Positions 51,320 through 60,149 of a stretch of DNA of 64,000 nucleotides are shown piece after piece. A program made the position numbers and the translations under genes. Origin of the DNA: Mycobacterium uberis. GTDB taxonomy: Bacteria > Actinomycetota > Actinomycetes > Mycobacteriales > Mycobacteriaceae. Positions within the stretch are counted from its first letter, which is position 1, and each line of letters begins with the position of its first letter. The notes under the pieces are model-generated. The model made no database searches. It saw nothing but the letters and a program-made list of their open reading frames with translations, and was not told the DNA's origin. The stretch spans positions 48,167-112,166 of the forward strand of contig NZ_QAYL01000009.1 of assembly GCF_003408705.1 (NCBI RefSeq). The letters are read 5' to 3'.

Positions 51320-52330
51320 TTCAACTTCTCATTTATCGGACCATTGGCTATGGTGCGCAAGCATATTATTAGCAAAGTTCGCGTGTCGCACGGGTCCATC
51401 ACTCCGTCGTCGTGGAGCATCTTGGACAACATCAACGGCAGCGACTCGGTTTCGATCTGGTCTTCGACGGCGGCTCGTATTGCGGCATCAGCGGCCTCGT
51501 CGACCTGCTGACCGCGGGCTTGTGCGGTCGCCCGGGCGACGATCGACAGCACGCCGGACAATTGGCACCGCCCACCACCGCCGATGTAGCTTTGAGCCAG
51601 GCGACTAGGAACCGAGGGTCATAAGTACGTCCATGCATGTCGTAGCACCCAGCTCCGTATGACGCACCAATCAGCAGTTAGATGTGCGGGACAATCGAGT
51701 TAAACACGGCCTTGATCATGCTGCTTTCTTCGTAGTCTTTGCCTGCAATCTATCAGATGGTGTTGTGCAGGAACAACAATGGTGTATTGGAGCAGTTGGC
51801 TAGCACAATGAGCCGGGTGGCTTCTTACGACTCCTTGCTGAACAACAAACCCCGCGTGTTGGCGCGGATACCGAGCGGATGTCGATGCAATTGGGCCCAG
51901 TCGTTTCGCTAGCGATGACCCCTACAGCGGTTTGTGCTCGTCGAAGTTAGAGCCGTCAACGATACAGGCGATCACGTCATGAGGACCGAACGCGATACGC
52001 AGATCTGAGGGAACGATGCTGATCAGTTCTTCGGTATCGGACAATGGCTCGGCCACCGTTCTGGGAGCAGGTCCCTGTTTGACCTAGTTTAGCCGCGCTA
52101 AAATGCGACGCTTAATGCGGATCGCGTCGAGCTCGTCGACGGCGAAGTATGTAGGCTAAAATCGATACACGGGAGTGTGTTTCAGTGCCATCAAGAGATT
52201 AGTCTTCGGACTCCTCGTCGATGGCCATCTTCTTCAGCGGCAGTCCGGCCAAAAATATCTTGGAGCATTCCTTGATTATCACCATGTGGTCGGTACCCGA
52301 CTGTCGGCTACCGCATGCCCAAGTCTCCTA
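51320..52330 (-). pseudogene. accD2: Acyl-CoA carboxylase beta subunit remnant (accD2)
   Basis: The C-terminal part at 51590-51340 is well conserved (QLSGVLSIVARATAQARGQQ, AADAAIRAAVEDQIETESLP, LLIICLRTIANGPI). Upstream fragments include FAVDELDAIRIKRRILARL and EELISIVPSDLRIAF at 52150-51990 and VARQHAGFVVQQG-like sequence at 51850. Stops and deletions occur throughout. It matches Rv0974c. Confidence 0.85.
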
Positions 52331-52375
52331 GGCGGTGTTTTTCGCGAAAAATGCTTGTGCGATCAGGTTCGTTTC

Positions 52376-53030
52376 TCACGCTAGCTGGTGCTCTACGATA
52401 TGGCGGTAATAGACGTGAGCCATGTCAATGCGGCGCGCCATCTCGGCTAGCGTGTTCTGCACCATTTGCGGGGATATAAGTGAGCGTCCGCACGTCTCCC
52501 AGTTACGGAGCCGTTTCACGATGATTTCCAGGAATCTCTGTGAGATCGAATACACTTGTGTGGCATCGGCTATGTGCTCGGAGATGAATTCCTGCGCGAA
52601 TCCAGTGTTCTCGGCGCTAACCAGATTAGCGACCGGCACGTGCGCGTCGACGTAACACAGCTCGGTGAAGAAGTAGTCGGACCTTGTTAGCAGGCGATGT
52701 AGGTCTTGGTGCCGTTGACGAGGTAGTGATCGCCGGTTAACACCGCGGTGATGTATAGGTGGACCGTTGCCGGGTTCGGTGATGGCCAGCGCGCCGATTA
52801 GTTTCGTCAGCCAACGTCGATCGCACGAATATGTCAATCAGCCGCGTATAACCGGACATGTTCATAATGTGGCATCACGATGCCACATTATGAACAACAG
52901 CGAAAACCCGGCCCGGTGCGCTGGCTGTATACAGCTCCTAGCAGATGATTACCTAGTCGGCGCCGTCACCGCCCACCGCTTCGGGAAAGCCCGCGTCTAA
53001 CAGCCCGGCTGCCCCCGCGCAGGGGTGCAA
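52376..53030 (-). pseudogene. fadE13: Acyl-CoA dehydrogenase remnant (fadE13)
   Basis: The minus strand at 52837-52376 is open and reads LIGALAITEPGNGPPIHHRG, FFTELCYVDAHVPVANLVSA, AEMARRIDMAHVYYRHIVEH. This retains the middle of an acyl-CoA dehydrogenase with pieces deleted, and ends in a stop at 52376. The N terminus upstream to about 53030 is tattered. It matches Rv0975c. Confidence 0.78.
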
Positions 53031-53177
53031 GTTGCGTGGTAGACCATCGGTGGTCGATATTGGGCAGGGCCTCTCGTTAGCTCAACGAGCGGAACGTCTT
53101 TCGTGGCTGTTTGTGTTCCGGTGTGACCCAGGATCGCCATGACAAGCGGCTCTCCGGTATGTCGGCGTGGCGGCTAC

Positions 53178-53810
53178 TTAGCCATTCACCCCACCCCTTA
53201 GCTTAGGGATAGAATAGCGCTTGGTAGGCGACGCCCTTGCTGAGGATGCCCTCGCCGGCGAAGTCCACCGCCCACAAGTTGGGCAGCAGGTGACGACGAC
53301 TTCGACTTTAGCATTGAGGCAGTCGACGGTGCCCCACGTGCTCAGATAGGCATTGGCGGTCAACGGTGTGCTCAGCTCTAAGTTCTGTGGCTCGCGGCTG
53401 TAGGTCGTCGTCTTCGATGTGGGCAATCCAGGCTCGAATGTCGAGGCGCTCGGCCAGCGCCCCGTACTGAGTCGGCCAGCCCAGCGGGGTTGAGGTCGCT
53501 GGCGTTGTCATGAAAGTCTTGGCGCAACCACGGTTGGGGTGTTGCGTTCTATCGTGACTGAAGAACTACCATAGTTAGTTTGGCTAGATAGTCGCCGGTG
53601 ACGAGGTTAGAGTTCTCAGCCGGAGAGCATGTCGCGCACGGCCGATAGCCTGTCACCATAGAGGCCTGAGCAATTCTCGATGGGGACAGCGTCGACTGCA
53701 CCAGTACCAGGCGCTATGTGCATCCTCCCCGTCGGATAGACCGGCATAACCTTGGCCTTATGTTGACAGCTGAGTGAATACCCACCAGCACTGTCAAGGC
53801 ACACTATCAA
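53178..53810 (-). pseudogene. AtuA-like (DUF1446) protein remnant (Rv0976c position)
   Basis: The minus strand gives IENCSGLYGDRLSAVRDMLS (53690-53620), the conserved start of AtuA-like proteins, then LAERLDIRAWIAHIEDDDLQ (about 53450) and STPLTANAYLSTWGTVDCLN with AKVEVVVT (about 53360-53290). Three frames are involved. A tail VDFAGEGILSKGVAYQALFY follows. AtuA proteins are linked to acyclic terpene and leucine catabolism, in keeping with the acc/fad genes beside it. Confidence 0.65.
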
Positions 53811-53920
53811 TATCTATCAACAATATGTCTGCTTGAGGATGAGCTGTTTTGGCTAGCAGCAGGTCACCGACTAGTCTTAGTGACAATCCGTCAACCCCAA
53901 CCGAGGAGTAAGTCCTAACC

Positions 53921-54094
53921 ATGGCGACACCCAAGCACAGGATGTCGCGCGCGAACACTCGGAGTCGACGCGCGCAGTGGAAGGCCACCCGGACCGAGCT
54001 TGTTGGTGTGGTGGTGGCAGGTCAGCGACACAAAGTGCCCCACAGGTTGCTTAAGGCGGTCCGTCTTGGTCTTATCGGCCTCGATCGGCGCTAA
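53921..54094 (+). CDS. rpmF: 50S ribosomal protein L32, zinc-free form
   Basis: A 57-residue basic protein, [20 protein letters not shown] onward, ending [15 protein letters not shown]. It matches mycobacterial L32 (Rv0979A). There is no cysteine, so this is the zinc-independent C-minus form. A strong ribosome site (GAGGAG, 53903-53908) lies upstream of ATG 53921. It is easily missed because of its length. It lies intact between the AtuA-like relic and mprA, as in M. tuberculosis, and binds the large ribosomal subunit near L22/23S rRNA. Confidence 0.93.
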   Translation: MATPKHRMSRANTRSRRAQWKATRTELVGVVVAGQRHKVPHRLLKAVRLGLIGLDRR

Positions 54095-54176
54095 TCTCGA
54101 TTCGATCCCGTTGCCACGTAACGGGGTCGAATCACGCGTTGTCGATTGGAAGATTGCGGTTCAGTACCCGGGGTGT

Positions 54177-54195
54177 CTCTCAGGACGCTCTCAGG
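54177..54195 (+). promoter_or_regulatory. MprA box-like direct repeat upstream of mprA
   Basis: CTCTCAGG occurs twice, at 54177-54184 and 54188-54195, separated by three bases and ending 22 bases before the mprA start. MprA of M. tuberculosis binds loosely conserved octamer direct repeats of this type and autoregulates mprAB. This suggests autoregulation is retained. Confidence 0.65.
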
Positions 54196-54217
54196 CGCCG
54201 GGACGAAACTAGTTGCT

Positions 54218-54904
54218 GTGCGCATACTTGTCGTTGACGACGATCGCGCGGTGCGTGAGTCGCTGCGCAGGTCGCTTTTGTTCAATGGTTATTCGGTCGA
54301 ACTGGCCCACGACGGGGTCGAGGTGCTGGAGATGATTGCCAGCGATCGGCCTGACGCGCTCGTTCTCGATGTGATGATGCCGCGTCTGGATGGCCTAGAG
54401 GTTTGTCGTCAACTCCGAAGTACCGGTGACGATCTACCGATCCTGGTGCTAACCGCCCGCGATTCGGTCTCCGAACGGGTTGCCGGCCTAGACGCCGGTG
54501 CCGACGATTATCTGCCCAAACCGTTCGCGCTCGAAGAACTGTTAGCGCGGATGCGAGCGCTGCTGCGCCGCACCAAGCTCGATGACGCTGCCGAGTCTGT
54601 GGCGATGCGTTTTTCCGACTTAACCCTGGACCCGATTACCCGCGAAGTCATCCGTGGACAACGCCGGATCAGCCTGACTCGGACCGAATTCGCATTGTTG
54701 GAAATGCTGATCGCTAATCCGCGGCGGGTACTTACGCGTAGCCGCATTCTCGAAGAGGTGTGGGGATTTGACTTTCCGACTTCGGGCAATGCGCTGGAAG
54801 TCTACGTTGGGTATTTGCGCCGCAAAACAGAGGCCGATGGTGAGCCGCGGCTAATTCACACCATACGTGGGGTGGGTTATGTACTAAGGGAGACGCCACC
54901 CTGA
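54218..54904 (+). CDS. mprA: Response regulator MprA
   Basis: A 228-residue OmpR/PhoB-type response regulator. The receiver domain (residues 1-115) has the acidic pocket DDD (7-9), the phosphoacceptor Asp in [10 protein letters not shown] (about residue 51) and Lys in YLPKPF. The C-terminal winged helix (130-225) binds DNA. GTG 54218 is chosen because the protein then begins [12 protein letters not shown]; the frame extends upstream to 54146 without similarity and across the MprA box-like repeat. The stop overlaps the mprB ATG. MprA controls envelope-stress genes, including sigma factors and pepD, in M. tuberculosis. Confidence 0.95.
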   Translation: MRILVVDDDRAVRESLRRSLLFNGYSVELAHDGVEVLEMIASDRPDALVLDVMMPRLDGLEVCRQLRSTGDDLPILVLTARDSVSERVAGLDAGADDYLPKPFALEELLARMRALLRRTKLDDAAESVAMRFSDLTLDPITREVIRGQRRISLTRTEFALLEMLIANPRRVLTRSRILEEVWGFDFPTSGNALEVYVGYLRRKTEADGEPRLIHTIRGVGYVLRETPP

Positions 54905-56439
54905 TGTTCCGGTTTGCTCGACGCCGACGCACACCGTTGCGAGCCACCAGTTCGTTGTCTCTACGGTGGCGGGTAATGCTACTGGCCATGTCCATGGTGG
55001 CGATGGTCGTTGTCTTGATGGCATTCGCCGTCTATGCGGTGATCTCGGCGGCTCTGTACAGCGATATCGATAACCAACTGCAGAGCCGGGCGCAGTTACT
55101 GATCGCCAGTGGTTCGCTGGCAGCCGACCCTGGCAAGGCCATTGAGGGCACTGCCTATTCAGATGTCAACGCCATGTTGGTGAACCCGGGCCACTCAATT
55201 TACACTGCCAATCAGCCGGGTCAAACCCTTCCGGTCGGAACGGCGGAGAAAGCTGTCATCCGTGGTGAGCTGTTTATGTCGCAGCGCACTGCATCGGACC
55301 AGCGAATACTCGCTATCCGCCTGCCCAACGGCAGTTCACTGCTTATTTCCAAGAGCTTGCGGCCAACCGAAGCCGTCATGACCAAGCTGCGCTGGGTGCT
55401 TTTGATTGTCGGAGGCATCGGCGTCGCTGTTGCTGCGGTGTCCGGGGGAATGGTGACTCGGGCGGGGCTGCGTCCGGTTGGGCGTCTGACCGAAGCGGCC
55501 GAGCGAGTGGCGTGTACCGACGACCTGCGGCCCATCCCGGTGTTCGGCAGTGACGAATTGGCCAGGCTCACTGAGGCATTCAACTTGATGTTGCGGGCGT
55601 TGGCTGAATCTCGGGAACGTCAGGCACGGTTGGTCACCGACGCTGGACATGAGTTGCGCACTCCGCTGACGTCGCTGCGCACCAACGTCGAATTGCTGAT
55701 TGCCTCAATGGTTCCAGGAGCGCCGCGGTTGCCCGATCAGGAGATGGCGGGCCTGCGTGCCGATGTGCTGGCGCAGATTAAAGAATTGTCTACCCTGGTA
55801 GGTGATTTGGTGGATCTCACCCGAGACGATGCGGGGCAGGTGGTATACGAGCCGGTCGACATGTCCGAGATTCTTTACCGCAGTCTGGAGCGGGTCAAAC
55901 GGCGGCGCAACGATATCTACTTCGACGTTCGCGTGATCGGATGGCAGGTCTATGGTGATGCTGCCGGGCTGTTGCGTGCGGTAGTGAATCTTATGGACAA
56001 CGCGGCGAAATGGAGTCCGTTGGGTGGCCATGTCAGCGTCACAATGCGCCAGCTTGACCCGTCGCACGCTGAACTGGTGGTTTCCGACTACGGTCCGGGG
56101 ATTCCGCCGCAAGAGCGCTGTCTGGTGTTCGAGCGCTTCTACCGGTCGACAACTGCACGGTCGTTGCCGGGTTCGGGCCTTGGTTTGGCGATCGTCAAAC
56201 AGGTAGTGCTCAACCACGGGGGTTCGCTTCACGTCGAAGATACCGTTTCGGGAGCGCAGCCTCCAGGAACCTCGATTTATGTGCTGCTACCCGGACGACC
56301 AGTCCCGGTTTCGGCGTGTTCTACGTCCGCGGTCCAGGACATCGGCGACCCAGCTGTGCAGATTTCCGGTAAGTTGGCCAATTCTCGGGATTCGGCGAAC
56401 ATTATCTCAGTGAACTCCCAGTCTGCGCGGGCAAGGTAG
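54904..56439 (+). CDS. mprB: Sensor histidine kinase MprB
   Basis: A 511-residue membrane kinase with helix 1 at about residues 25-47, an extracytoplasmic sensor loop, helix 2 at about 160-182, a HAMP domain, the phosphorylated His in DAGHELRTPLTS (residue 249) and ATPase boxes NLMDNAAKW and GSGLGLAIV. It phosphorylates MprA in response to envelope stress. ATG 54904 overlaps the mprA TGA by one base (TGATG), so the two are coupled. The C-terminal 60 residues are variable. Confidence 0.96.
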   Translation: MFRFARRRRTPLRATSSLSLRWRVMLLAMSMVAMVVVLMAFAVYAVISAALYSDIDNQLQSRAQLLIASGSLAADPGKAIEGTAYSDVNAMLVNPGHSIYTANQPGQTLPVGTAEKAVIRGELFMSQRTASDQRILAIRLPNGSSLLISKSLRPTEAVMTKLRWVLLIVGGIGVAVAAVSGGMVTRAGLRPVGRLTEAAERVACTDDLRPIPVFGSDELARLTEAFNLMLRALAESRERQARLVTDAGHELRTPLTSLRTNVELLIASMVPGAPRLPDQEMAGLRADVLAQIKELSTLVGDLVDLTRDDAGQVVYEPVDMSEILYRSLERVKRRRNDIYFDVRVIGWQVYGDAAGLLRAVVNLMDNAAKWSPLGGHVSVTMRQLDPSHAELVVSDYGPGIPPQERCLVFERFYRSTTARSLPGSGLGLAIVKQVVLNHGGSLHVEDTVSGAQPPGTSIYVLLPGRPVPVSACSTSAVQDIGDPAVQISGKLANSRDSANIISVNSQSARAR

Positions 56440-56521
56440 TTGGCAGTTACTGTTAAAAAGTGGCCCGTATGAGCCGAATTGTCCACATGAGCCGACTATA
56501 GAGAAAGAGCGACTTAGCGAC

Positions 56522-57919
56522 ATGACGAATCACCCGAGGTATTCGCCACCGCCGCAGCAGCCGGTATACCGTAGCGCGCCTAATCAGCCTGTGCCACCCG
56601 CGTATGCCGAAGGACAGCAGCTGTACCATCAGCAGTTCGACTGGCGCTATCAGCAGTTGCATCCGTCGCAGCAGCACCGCCGGTCCTACGAGCCCTTCAG
56701 TGGTGTGGATCCCATGTCGCGGGTTGATGGTACCGGTTCGGTCTCGATGCCCCAGATCATTCCGCCGATGCCTCCGCCCCCTAGTTCGGTACGTGAAAGA
56801 CGCTCTCGTGCAGGCATGTCGGTCGTTAGCATGCTAGCGATCGCAGTGGTGTCGGCCGGTATCGGTGGTGCGGCGGCGACGGTCGTTGAGCTAGGCACGC
56901 ACGTCGCGGGCAGCAACGGCGGCGGCTCGGTGACTGGGTCGGCGGCAAGCGTCCCGGCGGCGAACATGCCGATGGGCAGCGTCGAACAGGTTGCGGCTAA
57001 GGTGGTGCCCAGTGTCGTCATGCTGGAGACTGATTTGGGTCGCCAGTCCGAGGAGGGCTCCGGCATCATCTTGTCGGCCGATGGGCTGATCTTGACCAAC
57101 AACCATGTTGTCGCGGCTGCCGCCAAACCAAGAGGTGGTCTTGGCGGCGGTCCGGCGCCGAAAACCACGGTGACTTTCTCCGACGGCCGCACCGCGTCGT
57201 TTACGGTGGTTGGAGCCGATCCCACGAGCGATATCGCGGTGGTTCGGGTTCAGGGTGTTTCTGGACTGACCCCGATTACGATGGGCTCTTCCTCGGATCT
57301 GCGGGTGGGTCAGCCAGTGGTGGCTGTCGGTTCGCCGCTGGGTTTGGCAGGCACGGTGACCACTGGAATCGTCAGCGCGCTCAACCGGCCAGTGTCGACG
57401 ACCGGAGAATCGGGCAACCAAAATACGGTGCTGGACGCGATTCAGACCGATGCGGCGATTAACCCAGGTAATTCTGGTGGTGCGCTGGTCAACATGGGTG
57501 GTCAGTTGGTAGGTGTCAACTCTGCTATTGCTACTCTCGGTGCTGATTCGGGTGATGCACAGAGTGGTTCGATCGGGCTTGGTTTCGCGATTCATGTCGA
57601 CCAAGCCAAGCGCATCGCTGACGAGCTAATCAGTACCGGCAAGGCTACGCATGCGTCGCTGGGGGTCCAGGTGACTACCGATAAAGGCACTCCGGGTGCC
57701 AAGGTTATGGATGTGGTGGCCGGTGGTGCGGCGGCGAATGCCGGCGTGCCCAAAGGTGTCGTTCTCACTAAGGTGGACGACCGCCTGATCAGTAGCGCCG
57801 ACGCGTTGGTTGCCGCCGTGCGGTCCAAGGTACCTGGCGAGAAGGTGTCGCTAACCTATCAGGATCCTTCGGGTAGCAGTCGCACGGTTCAGGTCACCCT
57901 CGGCAAGGCGGAACAGTAA
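56522..57919 (+). CDS. pepD: HtrA-type serine protease PepD with PDZ domain
   Basis: A 465-residue protein with a Gln/Pro-rich cytoplasmic N terminus (1-90), one membrane helix (about 98-120), a trypsin-like protease domain and a C-terminal PDZ domain (from about 375). The catalytic triad is visible as His195 (NNHVVAAA), Asp237 (SDIAVVRV) and Ser318 (NPGNSGGALV). It degrades or chaperones misfolded envelope proteins and in M. tuberculosis (Rv0983) belongs to the MprAB/SigE stress network. ATG 56522 gives MTNHPRYSPPPQQPV. It lies 82 bases after mprB and 12 bases before moaB2. Confidence 0.96.
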   Translation: MTNHPRYSPPPQQPVYRSAPNQPVPPAYAEGQQLYHQQFDWRYQQLHPSQQHRRSYEPFSGVDPMSRVDGTGSVSMPQIIPPMPPPPSSVRERRSRAGMSVVSMLAIAVVSAGIGGAAATVVELGTHVAGSNGGGSVTGSAASVPAANMPMGSVEQVAAKVVPSVVMLETDLGRQSEEGSGIILSADGLILTNNHVVAAAAKPRGGLGGGPAPKTTVTFSDGRTASFTVVGADPTSDIAVVRVQGVSGLTPITMGSSSDLRVGQPVVAVGSPLGLAGTVTTGIVSALNRPVSTTGESGNQNTVLDAIQTDAAINPGNSGGALVNMGGQLVGVNSAIATLGADSGDAQSGSIGLGFAIHVDQAKRIADELISTGKATHASLGVQVTTDKGTPGAKVMDVVAGGAAANAGVPKGVVLTKVDDRLISSADALVAAVRSKVPGEKVSLTYQDPSGSSRTVQVTLGKAEQ

Positions 57920-57931
57920 TTGAGAGCTAAC

Positions 57932-58477
57932 GTGCCAGTCGATACGCACTTGTACGAGCTCGGATATACGGTTGCACCTATGGAGAAGGGTGCGGAGTTG
58001 GTAGTCGGTCGGGCACTTGTCGTCGTTGTCGACGATCGCACCGCGCATGGGGACGAGGACCACAGCGGGCCGCTGGTCACCGAGCTATTGAACGAGGCCG
58101 GGTTCGTCGTTGACGGTGTGGTGGCGGTATCGGCTGACGAGGTCGAGATACGCAACGCGTTGAACACTGCAGTGATCGGTGGAGTGGACCTTGTAGTCTC
58201 GGTTGGCGGAACCGGCGTTACCCCACGTGATGTCACTCCAGAGGCCACTCGCGAGATTCTGGATCGGGAAATCTTGGGTATCGCCGAAGCTATCCGCGCT
58301 TCAGGGCTATCTGCGGGAATATTCGATGCCGGATTGTCGCGTGGTCTAGCCGGTGTATCGGGAAGTACATTGGTGGTCAACCTCGCCTGTTCCCACTATG
58401 CGGTGCGTGACGGCATGGCGACACTGAATCCGCTCGCCGCCCAGATCATCGGGCAATTGTCGAGTCTAGAGATCTAG
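57932..58477 (+). CDS. moaB2: Molybdenum cofactor biosynthesis protein MoaB2 (MogA/MoaB family)
   Basis: A 181-residue MoaB/MogA domain protein with VVDDRTAHGDEDHSGPLVTE and the molybdopterin-binding motif VSVGGTGVTPRDVTPEAT. It adenylylates molybdopterin or assists metal insertion. GTG 57932 is preferred because GAGAG lies eight bases upstream and it gives the family length of 181. TTG 57920 and ATG 57980 are alternatives. It follows pepD by 12 bases, so it is in the mprAB-pepD transcription unit, as in M. tuberculosis (Rv0984). Confidence 0.92.
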   Translation: MPVDTHLYELGYTVAPMEKGAELVVGRALVVVVDDRTAHGDEDHSGPLVTELLNEAGFVVDGVVAVSADEVEIRNALNTAVIGGVDLVVSVGGTGVTPRDVTPEATREILDREILGIAEAIRASGLSAGIFDAGLSRGLAGVSGSTLVVNLACSHYAVRDGMATLNPLAAQIIGQLSSLEI

Positions 58478-58512
58478 ACTCTCGTCTGTGCAGCTGTTAG
58501 CTATCTTCTTGG

Positions 58513-58977
58513 TCAGATGTCCGAGCGCGGTCCGTGGTTTGGGGGTGATAGCAGATCCTCCGTGCCGACATGCCTGCCGGACGGGGCCCCGTTGCTTTGG
58601 GTGAGGAGGTCGCGGATTTCGGCGAGTAGGATGATTTGGGCCCTAATTTGGTCGGTGTCGCCCTGTTCGAACTTACCGCGCTTGCGTAGCGTGGTGTAGG
58701 GTAGTACCACTAGAAAGTATACTGCCACAGCGATCAGCAGGAAGTTGATCACGGCCGACAGCACGATATTCAAGTCGATGGCCTGACCACCTCCGATGTC
58801 AATCCGCAAAGCACCAAGGTTGGTCTGTTCGTTGATGCCGACCCGGTTGATTAACGGCGTGATGACACTGTCGGTGAGCTTGGTAACCAGCACGGTGAAC
58901 GCCGTACCGATAACCACCGCGACGGCCAGGTCGACGATGTTGCCTCGCGAAAGAAACTCCTTGAACCCTTTTAGCAT
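58513..58977 (-). CDS. mscL: Large-conductance mechanosensitive channel MscL
   Basis: A 154-residue pentameric channel subunit. It starts [20 protein letters not shown] with helix 1 at about 14-40 (pore-lining, [10 protein letters not shown]) and helix 2 at about 68-90 ([20 protein letters not shown]). A cytoplasmic helical bundle follows. It opens under membrane tension to release solutes in osmotic downshock. ATG 58977 has AGGA upstream. It converges with moaB2, and the stops are 35 bases apart. Confidence 0.96.
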   Translation of the reverse strand: MLKGFKEFLSRGNIVDLAVAVVIGTAFTVLVTKLTDSVITPLINRVGINEQTNLGALRIDIGGGQAIDLNIVLSAVINFLLIAVAVYFLVVLPYTTLRKRGKFEQGDTDQIRAQIILLAEIRDLLTQSNGAPSGRHVGTEDLLSPPNHGPRSDI

Positions 58978-59073
58978 GGCACATCCTTTCTTGCAGTGAG
59001 CATTTGCTAATCCTCCAGAACTGGAAGCTCGACAAAAACTTAACCCGTTGGCGTGATTTTGCCGCGGTTGAGT

Positions 59074-59120
59074 GTCGAATATCCCTAGTCGAGTATCCTC
59101 ATGGTAGTCGAATATCCCTA
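59074..59120. repeat. Three 14-bp repeats upstream of mscL
   Basis: GTCGAATATCCCTA is found at 59074-59087 and 59107-59120, with a variant GTCGAGTATCCTCA at 59088-59101. They lie about 100-140 bases upstream of the mscL start. They may be tandem-duplication debris or an array of regulator sites. Confidence 0.85.
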
Positions 59121-59484
59121 AAATATCGGTGTACGATCGAGCTGTCGGGGGACAACGGCGAAACTGCCCCAGCCAGGCTTACTGCCCGGTCCGATGGTGG
59201 CAAGTTGGGCGACTAATAGCCCGTGAGAAGTCGGTAAGCGCTGAATCGGTCCTGTCTGCCTGAGTGGAAGGCCATGAGCTCGCTGTAACATCGCGTCGCG
59301 CACACCATCATGACGGTTGACCTGTGGCGTTAATCGACACCTGCGCAAAAATTCGGCCAGGAGGTACTTCGACGCTAAACTACCGCCGGAGTACTCTACA
59401 AAGCACTCATATGAGCTAGCTGCCCTTCATTCAACTGGGGAATTTAAGCCGGAATGTCCAAGCAGGCGAAGTTCAACGATAGTT
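59121..59484. other. Spacer between mscL and the ABC exporter relic
   Basis: No gene is supported. Short open frames occur on both strands without motifs (minus 59348-59118, plus 59317-59502), and base composition falls toward AT from here. The promoter of the lost exporter operon probably lay here. Confidence 0.4.
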
Positions 59485-60085
59485 CTATACTATAGTCAAT
59501 GACGATTTTAAACCAGGACAGTCCGCGGTGTTACTGAGTCATCATGGCAGTGGCGAAAGCACTCTGTTAAAAATCGGTAGTGGCATCGAACAGTCGACCA
59601 CAGGTGACATTATAATTATCAGTTTTAACGTCACCAAAATGTGTTTGAGCACGACAGAACAATTTTCCGATGCTATCATATCGGTTTTGTCCCATAATTC
59701 TTCAATCTTATATCTACTCTTATGGTCTTGCGGTGCTCGAAAATTATATTGTTTCAAGAGAGATCCGAGTGCTGTAACGAAAATCGACAAATGACGCTCG
59801 CAACTCATTGGAAAATGTATACTTAGCCGGTCGTGAAAGTTGTCCTAACTGATAATCTACTCGAGTAGCAAACGATAATGGGTAGCTATTTTTCGGGTGT
59901 TGGTACGCACTACTGCACTGGCTCTGACCGATCAATCTACAGGCAATCTCGATAAGAATATAGGGAATAAAGTGTTGGCTTTTCTGCTTAACCTCACTCG
60001 CCAAACAGGTAAGCTATTGATCACGGTCGAAAAATCCGGTAGTGGTTAATCAGACTGATCAATTTCTCTATTTCCATGGAGATAA
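59485..60085 (+). pseudogene. ABC transporter ATP-binding protein remnant (Rv0986-like)
   Basis: The first part reads VNDDFKPGQSAVLLSHHGSG, ESTLLKIGSGIEQSTTGDII. This is a Walker A region where the essential Lys is Glu (GSGEST for GSGKST). Near 59910-60040 another frame reads ALALTDQSTGNLDKNIGNKV, LAFLLNLTRQTGKLLITVEK, the Walker B/D-loop region with the catalytic DEP changed to DQS. The LSGGQ part is not clear. Together they match a MacB/LolD-type exporter ATPase, Rv0986. Confidence 0.8.
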
Positions 60086-60149
60086 GCTGGTTCCTGATGT
60101 AGCCTAATAAATGCGAGTGGTAGGATCGACTCAGGTCGAATTATTTAAT

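Noticed and set aside
56891..57604. 237-codon minus-strand frame opposite pepD
   Set aside because: It is entirely antisense to the protease domain of pepD and lacks its own start signal.
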